Shown here one piece after another: positions 33,847 through 45,000 of a DNA stretch of 64,000 nucleotides. The stretch lies in contig MNCI01035176.1 of NCBI GenBank assembly GCA_015680685.1, positions 315,849 to 379,848 on the forward strand, in the 5' to 3' direction. Within the stretch, counting starts at the first letter, position 1. Every line of letters begins with the position of its first letter. The translations under genes were made by a program, and so were the position numbers. This DNA comes from Gnetum montanum. Taxonomy: Eukaryota; Streptophyta; Gnetopsida; Gnetales; Gnetaceae. The notes under the pieces were generated by a model, which saw only the letters and a list, made by a program, of their open reading frames with translations, made no database searches and was not told the DNA's origin.

Positions 33847-35989
33847 TGTAGCGACTGAAAACGTTGGTGGCTGGAACATCGAGAGGTCACCAGGCATGCA
33901 GCCTAACCCCAAATCCATGCAAGGGCCGTGTTGGATGTAAACAGATGCGGGGTGCCCTGAACAGTCTGGTCGATCAAACAGGGACTTAAGAGATGTACAA
34001 TAACCTTTCATAAATGTTGGTTTTAAGGCTATTAATGTTGAGCGATAGGCAATGAACGTGAATCGATTGAAAATAATGCAAAACATAAAAATAATAAAAA
34101 AAATGAAACAAGTTTAGGTAAGGAAGTGCACCGCCCCAAGATTGGGAATCTAATCTTTGCTAAAATGAAGGAGGTGTACAACAGATGGTAGTGGAAACAA
34201 GCATAGCTTACAACAAAGCAGTATGGTCACAGTTCCTCAAACTGTTGTCAATAGCCGATCACCAGAGAGCTGAAGTGCCAAGATCTCAACCAAAAGAGCC
34301 AACCGCCAGACAAGTAATTGCCAAAAGATAACAATGCCAAAAGCAAATTGAATGCTTCAAGCCAACAATCCCAAAAGCCAACCCTACTAGAATGCTCCCA
34401 AAAGCCAACCTCTTGAATGTTCTTCGTCGAGGTATTTATAGAGTTAGATGTGGGAGAGAAACATGGTTTGAATGCCACGTGTCCTGGGTCCCACAAAGTG
34501 CAGATGTGACTATGCCGTGCTACTGTGCAATATTGACAACTGCTATGTTGTGATCATACCGTTTGTGCTACATGTGCTAAAGTTCAGTGAGATGTTATAT
34601 TTGTTACAAAGAAAACTATCAATCAATAAATGCAAAGTGAAGCCAGTGCTCCAGGACTACGTCTTCCCTACTCTTGTGAGTAGGGTCAAGCATAGGAACA
34701 AGTTTGGGGATGGTTAAGCAGTGCAAAACAAGGCAAACTTGTTGATTTCACCTATTGGAGAGGTTTCAAGACAAGAATAGCCATTGCTAACTAGTTCTGT
34801 AGCTAATCAAAGATGTCTTGAGGCTACTACATGAGTGTTACACTGTTTACACTTTCCAATGTATGTAGCATAAATACTCGGTCACTACGCTATGCTACGC
34901 TAAGTAGCGTAGCATAGCTGCCAATTTTAAATGAAATCTTTCCTATAAGCCAAAAATACCTGTCTAAGGCCTGGCTAGGCAAGCGACTGCAACCCTATCT
35001 TTCATGTCGAAAGGTCTTGAGACCTGCTGAGTTCATCTTTGGGACACTTTGGTGTTTTTCATCCTTACTATGTTGTGCTACATTGTGTAGCATGGCGTAG
35101 CATAGTAGCGAATATGACATGCATCCTTGCTTGGTTTTGTAATGCTTTGTCAAGAAACTGTGCTTGGAGCTTGAGGAAAAAGCGAGATAGCCAGTCTTGA
35201 AGGTTGGAATGTGGCCAAGTGCAATATTTTTTCTGAAACAACTTGGTAGAAGGCCTGCGTGTGTTCTATCCTTACTACGTTGTGCTACACTACATAGCAT
35301 AGCACAGCGTAGCACCCAGCTTGGCTTGGACTCTAACTTAATCTTGCAAAAATTTTGTAGCGGGATGTTACTCATGTCCTGGCGTGTCAACGGAGTAAAC
35401 TTATTCGTCGGTTGAAACTTGAGCAAATGTGCCTACTCCAACAGAGCCATCTGAGTGGAAGCATTACAAGACTATATCCGTGCTACACTGCATAGTGTAG
35501 CATAGCGTAGCGCTTTGAGTAAAGAGGACCTCCAATCAAATTCACTAGATGTTTGGCTATGTCACTTTGCTCGTGCATCAAGGATGAAGTGGGGCAGATT
35601 CTCTGGAGGGCTGAGTCGTCATCAATGTGCATCTTCGGTATCTATTCAGTCTTCTCAAGGCCTACTACGCTATGTAGCATAACGTAGCGTAGCAAGTTTC
35701 TTTAGGTTAGAAAACTTGTAGAACTGCTTAGCTCATCCTAAACACTTTCGGCAGCTCCTAACATGCTCTCTCGGTAGACCGTCGACTGGGTCAAGTACCA
35801 AGCTAGGTTGGCTAGAGAGTTCAACAGGCCTATCAACTAGGGCGATACAAAACTTGTCAAATTGTAAGATCTACTTTCAATGCCTACATTGTTTGGATGA
35901 TCCATCATGACGTTGCACTTGTGGAAATTCTTGCCCAAATTTCAAGACTCTACTAAAGCATTAGGGTCTTGAAACTTTAAGGTGTTTCA
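33847..35989 (-). repeat. Element C 3' LTR
   Basis: 2143 bp, TGTAGCGACT to GGTGTTTCA on the + strand, homologous to 51461-53584. The sense TATA box (complement of GGTATTTATAGAG) is at 34431-34443. Five imperfect palindromes built from GCTACG/CGTAGC lie at 34884-35694 (listed separately). Confidence 0.9.
34884..35694. repeat. Five GCTACG/CGTAGC palindromes in the 3' LTR of C
   Basis: Imperfect self-complementary blocks at 34884-34919, 35066-35110, 35273-35314, 35479-35512 and 35662-35694, about 190-200 bases apart. The first contains CTATGCTACGCTAAGTAGCG followed by TAGCATAG. Each could fold into a hairpin of about 12-16 bp. The same five positions are occupied in the other LTR. Confidence 0.8.
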
Positions 35990-36010
35990 ATGGCTCCTCT
36001 TCGTTGATGT
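35990..36010 (-). other. Element C polypurine tract
   Basis: On the minus strand GAAGAGGAGCCAT lies directly before the LTR start TGAAACACC. Confidence 0.55.
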
Positions 36011-37387
36011 CTAGAGTATTTGCTCAAGAGACATCAACAAAGAATATGGAACACCATCAAAAATAAGGTGCCAACATCACTCTCTGACAGTCACTCAGAT
36101 GTTGCATTGCGCTATGCTTGGGAGTACTAGGCTAGTTATGTAAGGAGGGGGGGCAAAAGATGGATTTGGGGGAATAGGTTCGAGCAAGGAAAAGATGTAA
36201 CATAGCATGATCCCTCGTCGAAGTGCTTGTCAGGGAGCCGGTGTGCATGGGCATCTTTCTTTTGCTAGCTTTTGACCTCTCGTTGGAGTGCTTTGAGATG
36301 GTCATTTTGGAACAACTACGATGCCATTTTTTTTGGGCACTTGTCCCCCTTTTTTTGAGCTTTTTTTCTCTTTTGTATATTTTTTTTCTATTGTTCAGCC
36401 ACGTTCACTTGGAAACAACCTTATTGTTGCAAGGCAGGTGTTTCCTCCCCAAGGTGAGTTGTGTTACATCCCTATGGGGCTTTGACCTACCTGCGAATGC
36501 TTCCCATGAGGTGAGTTGTGTTATGCTCATCATGGACTTGGCGGTTGGGCATGTGGAAGGTCTTTATATGCATCAGGAAATCTTGTAAAGGAGATGTTAA
36601 AAACTACAAGTATAAGGAATGAGATCGAGTGGATTGAGAGGGGGATCAGGGTGTGCACTCCCAAGTAGCCAAGCTAGTCAAAGCAATCACTTCGGAACAA
36701 TGTAATGTCTTGGCTTCCATGGCAAAACGTACCTTTGAACGACATCGTCTTGGCCTGTATCTTGCAAACACAATAGAGAGCAAACCAAAAGAAACAACAT
36801 AAGGTGGATTGATGGCAAGGTCATGCTTTCTTTAGAAATCACTGGATTAGCGAGTATTGTTGCTAAGGCATGCGATGTCTAGAGCAAGAAGGCCAAAAGC
36901 GATTCTAGCAACGGCAAGCTGGAAAATTTGGCACTAAAGAGGCTAGGAGCAGTGGTGACACTAGTGCTCAGGATTCCTCACTTAAGGCAAACATAATGCA
37001 GTTCAGCTATAAGGTGAGAAGCCTAATAGCTAAACATCTTTTGGGCTTAGATGGTGGTGAGGGCTTGAGGGTAGCAACTTTGTGGTTGGGCCACAATAGT
37101 GCTGGAACTCCAGCAATGGGTGCTAACTGTAAGAGCTACTGCTAAGATGATTGGCAATGGTAGCGGTAGCTTTGGAAAGTTAGCAAGATGTCAAACAACA
37201 TCTCTGGAAGCTCAGCAAGATGCCAAGGGTGGTGACACTGCATGTGTTCCAGAGGGTGTTTCCTTAGCATCGTGAACTATGTTCTGGAACTATAGCATCC
37301 CACCTCATGTTGTCCAGAAACCTGAAATCATACATGCTCGCTTGTTTGTAGGGTTGTGAATGTGAGCTATCCATTACACTATGAACC
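36011..37387 (-). other. Element C 3' untranslated region
   Basis: About 1.4 kb between the tandem array and the polypurine tract. It is fairly GC-rich and contains T runs at 36320-36390. No frame on either strand shows a recognisable domain; a 121-codon + strand frame at 36223 looks like a chance opening. Confidence 0.45.
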
Positions 37388-37697
37388 TAGTTTAGGGTCT
37401 TGGTAGACCATCATATGTGCTGGTTTAAGGTCCCAGCAGACCATGAAGTGCTAGTTTAAGGTCCTAGCAGACCGTTGTGCTAGTTTAACATCGTAGCGAA
37501 TAGCGGATGCCCAGCTTAAGGTCATAGCGGATCATGCTGTCGGTGCCAATTTTATGTCGTAGCCCAAGGACATGTTGTGCCAATTTATAGTCATAGTGGA
37601 CTTCCTATGCTAGTTTATAGTCATAGCGGACTATCTGTGCTAGTTTTACATCATAGTGGACATATTTTGCCAGTTTTATGTCATAGCAGACGACTAT
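37388..37697. repeat. Tandem array 1 of element C, about 10 units of about 31 bp
   Basis: Units are variants of CTAGTTTAAGGTCATAGCGG followed by ACC and a variable spacer. The array starts just after the integrase stop (37735-37737, minus strand). The core is shared with arrays 2 and 3. Tandem repeats in the 3' UTR are known in Tat/Ogre elements. Confidence 0.8.
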
Positions 37698-37734
37698 CTT
37701 ACCTTGCTCTGTACCTGATGTAGTTCTTTGCATT

Positions 37735-38890
37735 AAACATAGTATGGCTTGAGATACAAGTGATTAACAGGATTTGTAAACTCATTGCCATCCATATCAA
37801 CTATTTTGAAGACCTCGTTCTAATAGGCTTTTGTGATGATGAAATGACCTTCCCAATTGGCTGAGAATTTGTTGACATGCTCATGAATGGCTTTGAGAAC
37901 TAGGTCCCCCTTCTTGATTTGCCGTTGATGCAAATTACAGTGGTGCTTTTATCGTTGCTTGTCCTGGTACCATTCAATGCAATCAACTGTTCAAGCACAC
38001 TCTTCCTCCATGGAGTCAAGATCGATGATTCTTGACTCGTAGTTTTGAGCCTCGTCTACAATGTTTGAGAGGATCATCCGGAGTGATGGAACCTGCAATT
38101 CACGAGGTCACACTGCTTCAAATCCATAAATGAGACTGTAAGGGGTCTTACCTGTAGCCATTCTGCACGTCATGTGATAAGCCCACAACATGTAGAGGAT
38201 TTGCTCATGCCATCACCTTTTTCTACTGTTAAGCATCTTTTTCAGCAACTTAATGATGGCCTTGTTTGTTGCTTCTTCCTGATCATTTGCCTATGGCTAG
38301 TATAGCGATGAAAAGGATTGCTTGATGCCAAGATTATTGCAAAAGGTTTTCGTTTCTGCGCTACTAAATTATGGCCCGTTATTTGTCACAATAGCCATGG
38401 GAAGACCAAACCTTGTTACTATGTTATCCAAGATAAAGTGGCAAACCTATTGAGAGGTAGTCTTTCTTAGGGGAATGGCCTCCACCCACTTTTTGAAGTA
38501 TTCGGTTGCGGTGATTATGAAGCTATGTCCTGCAGAAGACTTAGGTGTGATGGGCCCTATGATGTCTAGTCCCCATCATTGGAATGGCCACATAATCTGT
38601 GTAGGATATAACTCAGTAGGTGATACGTGTATGAGATTTTCATGGTGTTGACATACATCACATGTCCTAACTTTGGCAAGGCAATCTCATTCGATGCAAG
38701 GCCAGTAGTACCCTAGGTGTCTGATTCTTGCTACCATAGCCCTAGGGGATCTGTGTCCTCCACATAGTCCCTCATGGACTTCGTTAACAATTTTTATGCT
38801 TCTTCCCCACCAACGCAAGTTAACAATATCCAATCAAAGGAACGTTTTTAAAAGGTGTTATCTCCTATGAGGACATACTGTCAGGCTCAC
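37735..38890 (-). pseudogene. Element C integrase
   Basis: The zinc region keeps RTCDVCQHHENL (about 38660-38690, minus). The core reads WGLDIIGPITPK (first catalytic Asp kept), YFKKWVEAIPLRKTT, IVTNNGP (second Asp now Asn) and ANDQEEATNKAI with the Glu kept. The C-terminal part (TPYSLIYGFEAV, then KGDLVLKAIHEHV and NHLYLKPYYV) ends at TAA (37735-37737). About ten stops are visible, mostly TAG/TAA at Gln positions, with little frameshifting. Confidence 0.85.
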
Positions 38891-38892
38891 TT

Positions 38893-39480
38893 TCAGATTG
38901 CATCCTTTTGAGTGGATGTCAAGCCGTGTGGGCATTCGCCGTGTTGAAGGTAAGCCTTAATGTTGGCATACCACTCTTGGATGTCTGTCGCACTGACAAA
39001 TGCAATGTTCACCTCTTGAGTAATAAGATCTATGCACTCTATTATCGAAACAGGAAAAGTTGTAAACAAGTGTGATGGCACATTCAATGCTAACGTTGCT
39101 AATGCATCAACTACGGTGTTCTCATTACAAGGTACATGTTGAATGTCCAATGTTGCAAACTGTTTTAGCAAACTCTTGGCTAAATCGCAATAAGGTTTCA
39201 AGTGTGAAGCCTTGCAAGCATAGACTTCAGTGATCTGGTTGACAACTAATTGTGAATCACTCCAAACTGCTAAATTTTGAATCTTTAGCTCTTGGGCTAC
39301 TAAGAGGCCCCTAAGGAATCCTTTGTACTTAGCTACGCTATTCATACAAAGGAACATAAAGCAATAAGCAAAGGCACGAATTTCCCCGAACAGAAACATG
39401 ATAACTATGGCAGAACTTCCACCTCATGTAGTTGAAGCACCGTCAAAATGTAAGCTTGCTTCAAAATTAGATGGTACAGA
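38893..39480 (-). CDS. Element C second (archaeal-type) RNase H
   Basis: After the first RNase H the frame gives SLHFDGASTT, one stop, GGSSAIVI, then KGFLRGLLVAQELKIQNLAV and WSDSQLVVNQITEVY, and CDLAKSLLKQFATLDIQHV with NTVVDALATLAL. Order and motifs (first Asp in FDGA, Asp in SDSQLV, final Asp in DALA) are those of a second, additional RNase H domain located between RNase H and integrase, a mark of the Tat lineage. 168 codons (39399-38893) are open, so this is one of the best preserved parts of C. The E-position is less clear (KYKGFLRG). Confidence 0.75.
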
Positions 39481-39951
39481 GTTTAGGCTGTTGATGTGTT
39501 CATCCAAGAATTTGGGTTCTATTATTGCATGATCATCAACGGGTGAAGTTGTAAGTTGTGTGGCTATTTCATAACCTTTTGTTAATGATTGGGCTACATA
39601 ATGTAAATCAAATTCCACCATTATTGCTTTCCATCGGGCTATCCTACTACTCTCGTACAAGTTTGTTGTAATAGCCCGAAGTATGTTGCTTTTGCATATA
39701 ATGTTGACCTTACTACGAAATAGGTAGTGTCTCCACTTTTTTAGGGCAAATACTAGAGTGAGACAGTATTTTTCTACCTTGTTGTATTTTTCCTCATAAG
39801 CTATTAATGCATGGCTAAAGTAGTAGACCGGGATTCCAAACCCATCATCTCTTTTTTGGCATAGTAATGCAGCAATAGATGTGTCTGAAGTGGCAAGGTA
39901 GATGTGGAAAGGCTTAGCCCTTTGTGATGGGTAAATAGTTGGGAGGTGCAA
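39480..39951 (-). CDS. Element C RNase H (first)
   Basis: A 175-codon open stretch. It begins after a stop with PTIYPSQRAKPFHIYLATSD and TSIAALLCQKRDD, then GIPVYYFSHAL, then YNKVEKYCLTLVFALKKWRH (the TEKELLA-type helix) and VEFDLHYVAQSLTKGYEIAT. The layout is that of the normal gypsy RNase H following RT. The catalytic Glu appears kept in KVEK. It reads on into the second RNase H. Confidence 0.75.
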
Positions 39952-39954
39952 AAG

Positions 39955-41253
39955 CTATTTTTTTAAGTTATCAAAGGCTTGTTGACATAGATCTATCCAC
40001 TCAAAGTTAATCCCTTTTTTAAGTAGATGTTGGATGGGATGTGGCTTATTTGTCAACTTCGAGATAAACCTTCTGATAAACTGTACCCTACCTTGACACC
40101 CACGCAGCTCTTTAAGGTTTGTAGGTGATGCTAAGTTGACAATGGCCCTCACTTTATCGAGGTCCACTTGTATTCCTATTTCTGATACTATGAAACCTAG
40201 CATGTGTCCAATTTTAACTCCGAAAACACATTTCTTAGGGTTGAGGAATAGGTCAGGCCTCTGACAATGTTGGAGGACTACATTGAGATCATTGGGATGA
40301 TCTATAGCTTCCTTAGACTTGACTACTATATCATCCACGTAATCGTTCAGCCTCTCCAAAAGGTAGTCACTAAAAATATAAGTCATCACTCATTGGTAGG
40401 TTGCTCCGGCATTCTTGAGTCCAAAAGGCATCATTATATAGCAAAACATTTCCCAAGGGATTATGAAAGTGTTTGACAACTGATGCTCTGGGTTTATATG
40501 GATCTAGTTATAACCTAAAAACCCATCCATAAAGGATAGTAAGGCATGACCAGCCATAGTGTCTATGAGTTTATCAATTCTTAGTAATGGGAAACCATCC
40601 TTAATCATTTTTTTATTTAGATCTTGAAAGTCTATACAAATTCGTGTACCTCCAGTTTTCTTAGAAACTATAACAATGTTGGACACCAATTCCAAGTAGT
40701 CGACCGCTCAGATGAAACCAGCTTGGTAAAGTTTGGTTATCTCATCGAGTATAGCTAGTGCAATCTCTGGTTTGATTTTACAAGCTTTTTGCTTAACTGC
40801 CTTAACACGTGGATCTAGGATGATGTTGTGTTGTATGAGCCATGGGTCAAGGCCTGGCATGTCATCATATGACCATGTAAATACTTTAATATTTTCATGG
40901 AGAACCTCGAAAATGTTATGGTGTATTTGTGGATGTAATAGAGAGCTAACCTTCAAGGTCCTTGCTTCACTCCTAATGGTAGTTACAGGGATTTCAGTGA
41001 GAGGGTCCTCAGTCACATCCCCGACCTCTAAGTCTAAGGCTTGGACCAGATGTTCGGGCTAGTCTAGGGATGTTTCCAAGGATGCTATGGTATTTTGAAA
41101 AGGCAACTCAAAGTCTATCAATTCTAAATTCAAGCATCTTGTTATCTTGCCGTAGGGGCCCGTTAGGGTTAAAGGCAAAGAAAGCTCACCATGCATAGCC
41201 ATTTTTTTGAGTGGACCTCTCACAATAAGCAAATAAACCAACTCAAGTGATAC
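39955..41253 (-). pseudogene. Element C reverse transcriptase
   Basis: Starts with a linker (41253-41020) and YDDMPGLDPWLIQHNIIL, the usual opening of Tat RTs. GGTRICIDFQDLNKK, HALLSFMDGFLGYN and MPFGLKNAGATYQ follow. The active site NDYVDDIVVKS is intact (complement of about 40320-40345). LFLNPKKCVFGV, LGFIVSEIGIQVD and RFISKLT complete it. Stops occur at about 40695-40705, 40503-40506, 40386-40388 and at the RNase H junction. The catalytic core is intact in sequence. Confidence 0.85.
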
Positions 41254-41307
41254 CTATTTGAAGCAACAACATGTAATGTAAATCAATGATGTAACATAAG
41301 ATAATTG

Positions 41308-41733
41308 CCAGTTTCAGGTCTTAGTGGACTGAAATAGCGTAATGGTTTAATTTGAAACGTAAAATGAATACTAAAATTTACCAGTTTAAGGTCATGGCGG
41401 ACCACAATAATTTAATTTAAAATGTAAAATGAATGCTAAAATTTTCCAGTTTAAGGTCATAGTGGACCGTTAACGGGTCTAAAATGTGAAATGAATGTTA
41501 AGATTGCTAGTTTAAGGTCATGGAAGACCATCATATGGACTTCACTATAGGTTAAGATTGCTAGTTTAAGGTCTTTGCAAACCGTTACTGGGCTTTGACG
41601 TTTCTAGTTTAAGGTCTTTGCGGACCGTGGCGGGTGGGTGAGGCTAAGGCTCCTAGTTTAAGGCCTTTACAGACCATCGCTATATAATATTTTGTAAACC
41701 AGGGTTTCCAGTTTAAGGTCTTAGCAGACCGCT
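41308..41733. repeat. Tandem array 2 of element C, about 8 units
   Basis: Cores CCAGTTTAAGGTCATAGCGG-ACC recur with spacers of 18-48 bases, some of them sharing AAATGTAAAATGAATGCTAAA. It lies between the RT start and the antisense gene. Same core as array 1. Confidence 0.8.
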
Positions 41734-42021
41734 AATGAGTTTAAAATTTTGTGGGCCCACTACGCTGCTCGACGAGTGTTACGCTACAGTGGGACTTTGC
41801 TATAGTAGCATTATGCTACGGGGGTGTCCTGTGTTACTCGAGATATAAAAATGACAAGTTTTTACCATGTTGGCTATAAATAGGGGATTACTCCCTGGTA
41901 AGTTTTTTATTTTAATTGTTAGAGCCCAGAGCTCATACTTAGAGCGTAGCATGGTCGAACAGACAGGGTCAGCGAATAGGCATAGCATAATAGTTGGTAC
42001 GACTAATTCGTAAGCAAAGAA

Positions 42022-45000
42022 ATGATGTGCAAGGGTGAACGTAAGCATAACAGACTTGCCAAGGTAGATGAGGTGAAGGAGACTCTGGGATGCCTCTCCA
42101 AGACATGCGTTGAGGTGCAGCAAGAGACCTCGTCGGCTCGGTAAGTTGTTACGCTATCCTTGTTTCCATTATGTGATGCATCGGGTCAAGTTGCCATTGT
42201 TGTTACTACTATCATTTTATCATCACTATTTTTATTGTTGTTTTGACCGCTACTTGCCGATATTTGGCCACAGTGGCCATACAATGGCTACGTTATGGCT
42301 GCATACGGTACTGCTCTAACTGCCATTGTTAGAAAATGGAGACTGCATCATCGCAGGGGTTTAATTGGTTCTAGGTGGCGTAGCGCATGTTCGGCGTAGT
42401 GTGCCATTCTTAGGGGGGTTTGTTTATTTGCATAGCTTTTTTTACGTTAGTGACACATGCTTGGCATGGCATAGAACGGGCTATTTCATGCGATAGGGTA
42501 GGGTCGGGGCAATGAGGGTATTGTGACTTGCTTTTCACCTACGCTGTTAAAGTTGTAACATTTTTTTGTTGCTGTTATGCTACGCTGCTATGTTATCAAG
42601 CCCTTGGGCCATTATGTTGGTCATCTGTTATGCTACTATGTTGTCAAACTTTTGCTACGTTGTAATGCCTATTACAGTATTCTATTCATTACATTGTTAC
42701 ATGTTTGCTTGCGCCTGTTCAGTTGTTGCATGGCGTGCATTCATCTCGTTATATGCGGGTAGCACAGTCATCACCCTTATGTAGAAGTATAACTGTTACG
42801 TTGCATGTCTGTTACGTTGTGCTATGTACTATGCAACTGTTACTGTGGGGTCCACCCCCTGTTGCTACATTGCATGGGGCTTAACTACTATGCTACGCTA
42901 CATGTGATACTTTGTTACACTACCTGTAATGTTTAACCTTCTCTTATAGCAGGTACTTACTGATTCATGCTAAAGGGGAATTTGTGAATGAAGGATTACA
43001 CTATGTTTCATGTAAATAGGGGATTACACTATGCTATATGCAAATAGAAGGCTATGCTATGCTATATGCAAACAGAAGGTTATGTTACGCTATATGCAAA
43101 TAGAAGATTATGCTACACTTTATCGGTGATCATCACCTGAATACATTGCTAACATTTGATACTTTGTTTTGCAGGGTCATGTTGCAACTCGTTTTGATTG
43201 TCCTTGAACTTATAGGAGTCCTATGCTACCTCAGTGAACCTGTGGCCAACATCCCTCCTCCCCATGCACATGTGGGGGAGTACGCAGTCTCGTTTCGGGA
43301 GGGAGCACGGGACTTCCTACAGTTCCTCCTCTGCCATTTTAGTGTGATCGTGTGGTCACACCTATCAGCCAAGACAGTTGTTGTACTTGCAGAGACATTA
43401 TTGCCTGGGGCAAACCATGGCATTCTAAAGTTTTTAGCTGATGGGTCAATCGGGGGTGAAGGGGCAGGAAGTTCCAACCAGTGCCCAAGAGGCTTGAGGT
43501 GCTTAAGTTAGATTAGGGACATGCTTGAGTACAAATGCTATCATTTATACAACACGTTATTCGTTGCCTGCCACATGGGCACTTGCTTTCAGAACCCACC
43601 TGGGACCATTTACTATGCTGACAGGTAAGTCCTGTGAAGGTATTTTAACATATTGTATGATTCACGTTATAGTAGACAAAGGTTCTTATAGTATTCTTGT
43701 ATGTTACTAGGTTTTACATTGACGAAGGCGGTCTTCATGGTAATACAAATGCATTGGCGGTAGCCCAGACGACTCTGCAAGAGTTTTCTTCCACCAGGAA
43801 TGTGCATGCCGATGTCATAGAACAACTTGCATTTCACTTCAAAACATATCCAACCAAGTATTCCAAGTTCTATGGGAAGTGTAAGGAAGTTGGCTAGTTG
43901 GATATCGAATGGACATTGCACCGACCGATTACCGTCGAAGACATTCTGGTGGAACTCCCACCATTTCCTATGCCATTCAAACCTAGTATGTTAGACCATG
44001 AATTTATTCTTGTGTGTTCAAGTGATGTGCTTTCATGTTTCTTTTTGCTAACCCCCATTCTTTTTTTTTTTGTTAACTATTGCAGTAGCCAAGGAATCCC
44101 AAGAGGTCACTGTGGTCGCCTCTGGGCGTGACGATACCAACCTCTTCTTCAAGTATGGAGAGGTGGAGGAGACACAGCGTTGGCTCTGCCATGGGACCCT
44201 AGCCACCATTGTTCATAACATTCAAGAGGCGAGGCTCATGGACTTATTTCTAGTTGTAAACCCGAACATCCCAACTGCAGAAATGCTTTCCTTAGCCAAT
44301 TCCTTCATCGAGAAGGCTGATCACTTCTACACACATGTTCATAATGTGCAGGTGGTGTTTAAAATTAATGACCAACTATTTTCAAACCTTTTTGGTGTCC
44401 CTTCTAATAGTCTCCCTGTAGGAGAAAAATATAAGAAATATGCAAATCATCAGGGGGACATTGAGAAATGGCTGGGGACAACTAAGGACCGAAAGGGGAT
44501 TTACATTCACAAGGTCAAGCTGGCAGTGGCCGAAATGATTTACCCTATCTTCCATGTCCATGCCTTTCCCAAGCTACTCTCCCAAGGAAAAATCCTTGGA
44601 GTGGATCACGCTTGGATAATGAGGGAGGTCATGGAAGAAGGGACTCGTTACAACTGGGCCCAGTACCTTTCTAAACGCTTGCATGCTAAAATGGTCAAGC
44701 TTCGCGAAAAGCTTGAGTCCCATTTCAATGTGCATTACGTCTTCTTTGTAGCTTGCCTTCGATGCTTTGTGAAATTTTTGGTAGTTTTTGAGAATGGTAC
44801 CTGGGTACTGCAAGATCGTAACCAGATATTGAAGCCATGGATCTACAAGGTTTTCTACACCACCCAATCCCAAGACCCCCCGAAAGCTCTCGGGAATCGC
44901 TTTCAACAACGACGAGGGATCAGGTGGCACGCCCCTTTTGTGGCTGAGACAGCATGGGCGAGGCACCCCCCATTAACACAAGTAATGTGTTAAGGGGGGA

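Noticed and set aside
34995-35426. 143-codon minus-strand frame in the LTR of element C
   Set aside because: It lies within LTR sequence, and its wording comes from the palindromes; the other LTR has it only in pieces.
36223-36588. 121-codon + strand frame in the 3' UTR of element C
   Set aside because: T-rich, repetitive and with no recognisable motif; no matching copy is available to test it.
42566-42784. Cys/Leu/Tyr-rich small membrane protein on the + strand
   Set aside because: It is the translation of GCTACG/TATGCTAC repeats in intron 1 of the antisense gene.
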